Below, piece by piece: positions 33,931-35,277 of a stretch of DNA of 35,277 bases (positions are counted from its first letter, which is position 1; each line of letters starts with the position of its first letter). The position numbers were made by a program, and so were the translations under genes. The stretch comes from Paraglaciecola sp. (GTDB taxonomy: Bacteria; Pseudomonadota; Gammaproteobacteria; Enterobacterales; Alteromonadaceae). The stretch lies in NCBI RefSeq assembly GCF_030730205.1, contig NZ_JANQVQ010000256.1, forward strand, positions 1 through 35,277, given 5' to 3'. Below the pieces are notes generated by a model that was not told the DNA's origin, searched no databases, and saw only the letters and a list, made by a program, of their open reading frames with translations.

Positions 33931-35183
33931 TATTTGGATACCTTTACACAGTTTCGTCCGGCTTTTTTCGCGGCATACAGGGCAATATCTGCTTGTTTCA
34001 TAACAGCGTTAAAATCACGGTAAAGTTTGGATTTTTGTGCCACGCCAAAACTGCTGGTAACGTTTACGATTTTATTTTTAGCGGCTATTTGAGGTTTACC
34101 ACCGGGCTTTTTAGCAGGGCGTGGCTGAGAGCGTAATGCAATGTCGTAGTCCGCTATCAGGCAGCGGATCGCTTCAATATGTGGCAGAACTTGCTCGGGT
34201 GTTTTATTGGCAAACAATAGAACAAATTCTTCGCCACCAAAGCGAAAAGCCTGCCCACCGCCGCTCACCTTTGACAGTTTACTGGCAACGAGTTTGAGTA
34301 CTTCATCACCCACATCGTGTCCATAGGTATCATTAAACTTTTTGAAATGATCAATATCAGACATTACCAATGTATATTTTCGGCCCAAGGTATCGACTTT
34401 TTGCATTAGCGCGCGCCGCGAAGGGATACCAGTCAGTTCATCCTTATATGCCATGAAAAAACTATCTCGAATAACCGCGTAAGCAATAATTACTGCCAAA
34501 GTACAGACCATTACTTGATTGAGTGTTTGCTCAGCAACAGCAAGTAACACTAAACAAGCTAGCCAACTTAACACCAAGATCACTTGGCTGTTAGTGAGAC
34601 GTATCACTAACATGATACAAGCTATAGTAGCGCTGATTAAAATAAGCATCACGTCGCTAGGCGTATACCACTGATAAAAACGTGGCAACAAGGTAAACAA
34701 CCAGCTTGTGCTGGGCATAACAACATATTGCTGCACCATAGGTGCTGCAGTGACCAGAGGCAATAGCCAGACTGCGACAAGCCCGGCACAGCCCAAAATC
34801 AAGAAGCTATAGATCAAATTACGCAACGAAAAGCCGCGGTCAATATCCAGCATTAACCAGCCCAACATCACAAGAATAAAACTACTTCTGGCGAAAATTA
34901 AACTGTCACTCGCCGGCCAGTGCGGCTCAATTGTTTGTAGGATAAAAAAGAGTACTAAGCTTAACCACACCAAACGGCTGCGTCCAAATTGCCATGCAAT
35001 AAGGGCGGCAATACCAAGGCAAATAGCGGGTAGCCAAGGTAGGCGGGTAAATGTACTACTGATTAACTGAGGATATAAAAAAAATAGGGTGCATGAACTT
35101 GCTAAAAGGATAAGAGGTAAAAAGCCTAATGTAAAAAGACGAGATAAACCCTGCAGGACAGATGCAAACAACACGAATAACAA
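33930..35183 (-). CDS. Membrane-bound GGDEF diguanylate cyclase
   Basis: This 417-residue protein has about eight to nine N-terminal membrane helices (about 1-240) with no recognised sensor family, then a GGDEF domain (about 245-415). Visible are DELTGIPSRRAL (248-259), Asp276 in SDIDHFKKFND for metal, and the active-site GGEEF (316-320). The domain should make c-di-GMP. The inhibitory RxxD I-site normally just before it is missing (SGGG at 307-310), so product inhibition is probably lost. An insert rich in Pro and Lys lies at about 353-368. The start is TTG 35183, with GTG 35174 as alternative; no in-frame ATG exists before the upstream stop, and no good ribosome site is seen. First gene of an operon with the glycosyltransferase. 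Confidence 0.88.
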   Translation of the reverse strand: MLFVLFASVLQGLSRLFTLGFLPLILLASSCTLFFLYPQLISSTFTRLPWLPAICLGIAALIAWQFGRSRLVWLSLVLFFILQTIEPHWPASDSLIFARSSFILVMLGWLMLDIDRGFSLRNLIYSFLILGCAGLVAVWLLPLVTAAPMVQQYVVMPSTSWLFTLLPRFYQWYTPSDVMLILISATIACIMLVIRLTNSQVILVLSWLACLVLLAVAEQTLNQVMVCTLAVIIAYAVIRDSFFMAYKDELTGIPSRRALMQKVDTLGRKYTLVMSDIDHFKKFNDTYGHDVGDEVLKLVASKLSKVSGGGQAFRFGGEEFVLLFANKTPEQVLPHIEAIRCLIADYDIALRSQPRPAKKPGGKPQIAAKNKIVNVTSSFGVAQKSKLYRDFNAVMKQADIALYAAKKAGRNCVKVSK

Positions 35184-35277
35184 CTCAACGGATTGAAAAG
35201 AGAGCGTATTGTAGGTGAAAGAGTAAAGCGAAGTCCAAAGTCAATTGCATTTAATCTGTCCCTCAGCGCATTTTTGC

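Overview
The window looks like a chromosomal segment of a marine gammaproteobacterium of the Alteromonadales (Glaciecola/Paraglaciecola/Alteromonas-like). This is an inference from the protein types (tandem RND pumps, NhaD antiporter, a PL7-like alginate lyase lipoprotein, YfbK-type VWA lipoprotein with an ECF sigma factor), the moderately AT-rich composition and the dense operon layout. No rRNA, tRNA, CRISPR array, insertion sequence or phage module was recognised. The left edge cuts a permease gene.

Layout. (1) 1-4599, minus strand: an ABC exporter operon, read in the order membrane-fusion adaptor, LolD/MacB-type ATPase, FtsX-type permease, second FtsX-type permease (cut by the window edge). 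A long hairpin (4660-4707) lies in its leader. (2) 4840-8729, plus: a molybdopterin oxidoreductase, an SGNH esterase and a monofunctional prephenate dehydratase-like protein. (3) 8816-10340, minus: a SPOUT RNA methyltransferase overlapping a YghZ-type aldo/keto reductase. (4) 10419-17966, minus: a lipoprotein adaptor and two different RND permeases, the first with an unusual hydrophobic insertion, with a TetR-style inverted repeat upstream. (5) 18451-21816, plus: a VWA-domain lipoprotein, an ECF sigma factor and a membrane-anchored anti-sigma-like protein, overlapping end to start. The first gene has a hairpin that covers its ribosome-binding site. (6) 21848-25858, plus: a YaiI-family protein, a RhlE-type RNA helicase, a methyltransferase, a seven-helix SWEET/PQ-loop-like membrane protein and a small secreted protein closed by a clear terminator. 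(7) 25939-26181, minus: a DUF2892 membrane protein behind an FNR-type box placed as in a class II promoter. (8) 26491-29612, plus: a DUF1080 lipoprotein, a GMC oxidoreductase and a Tat-exported gluconate-2-dehydrogenase-subunit-3-like protein, which together look like a periplasmic 3-keto-glycoside route. (9) 29654-35183, minus: NhaD, a lipoprotein with an F5/8C (CBM32-like) module and a PL7-like lyase module behind a GntR-type palindrome, and a two-gene operon of a membrane diguanylate cyclase and a GT-B glycosyltransferase.

How the genes work together. The main themes are envelope export (ABC and RND systems), polysaccharide and glycoside use (alginate lyase, 3-keto-glycoside oxidation and cleavage), envelope-linked signalling (VWA/ECF sigma/anti-sigma; diguanylate cyclase with glycosyltransferase) and redox metabolism. 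The observations most worth following are the SWEET-like duplicated membrane protein, the lyase operator, the FNR-type promoter, the VWA-sigma operon, the 3-keto-glycoside operon and the leader hairpins. All functions are judged by eye from motifs; no database search was run.
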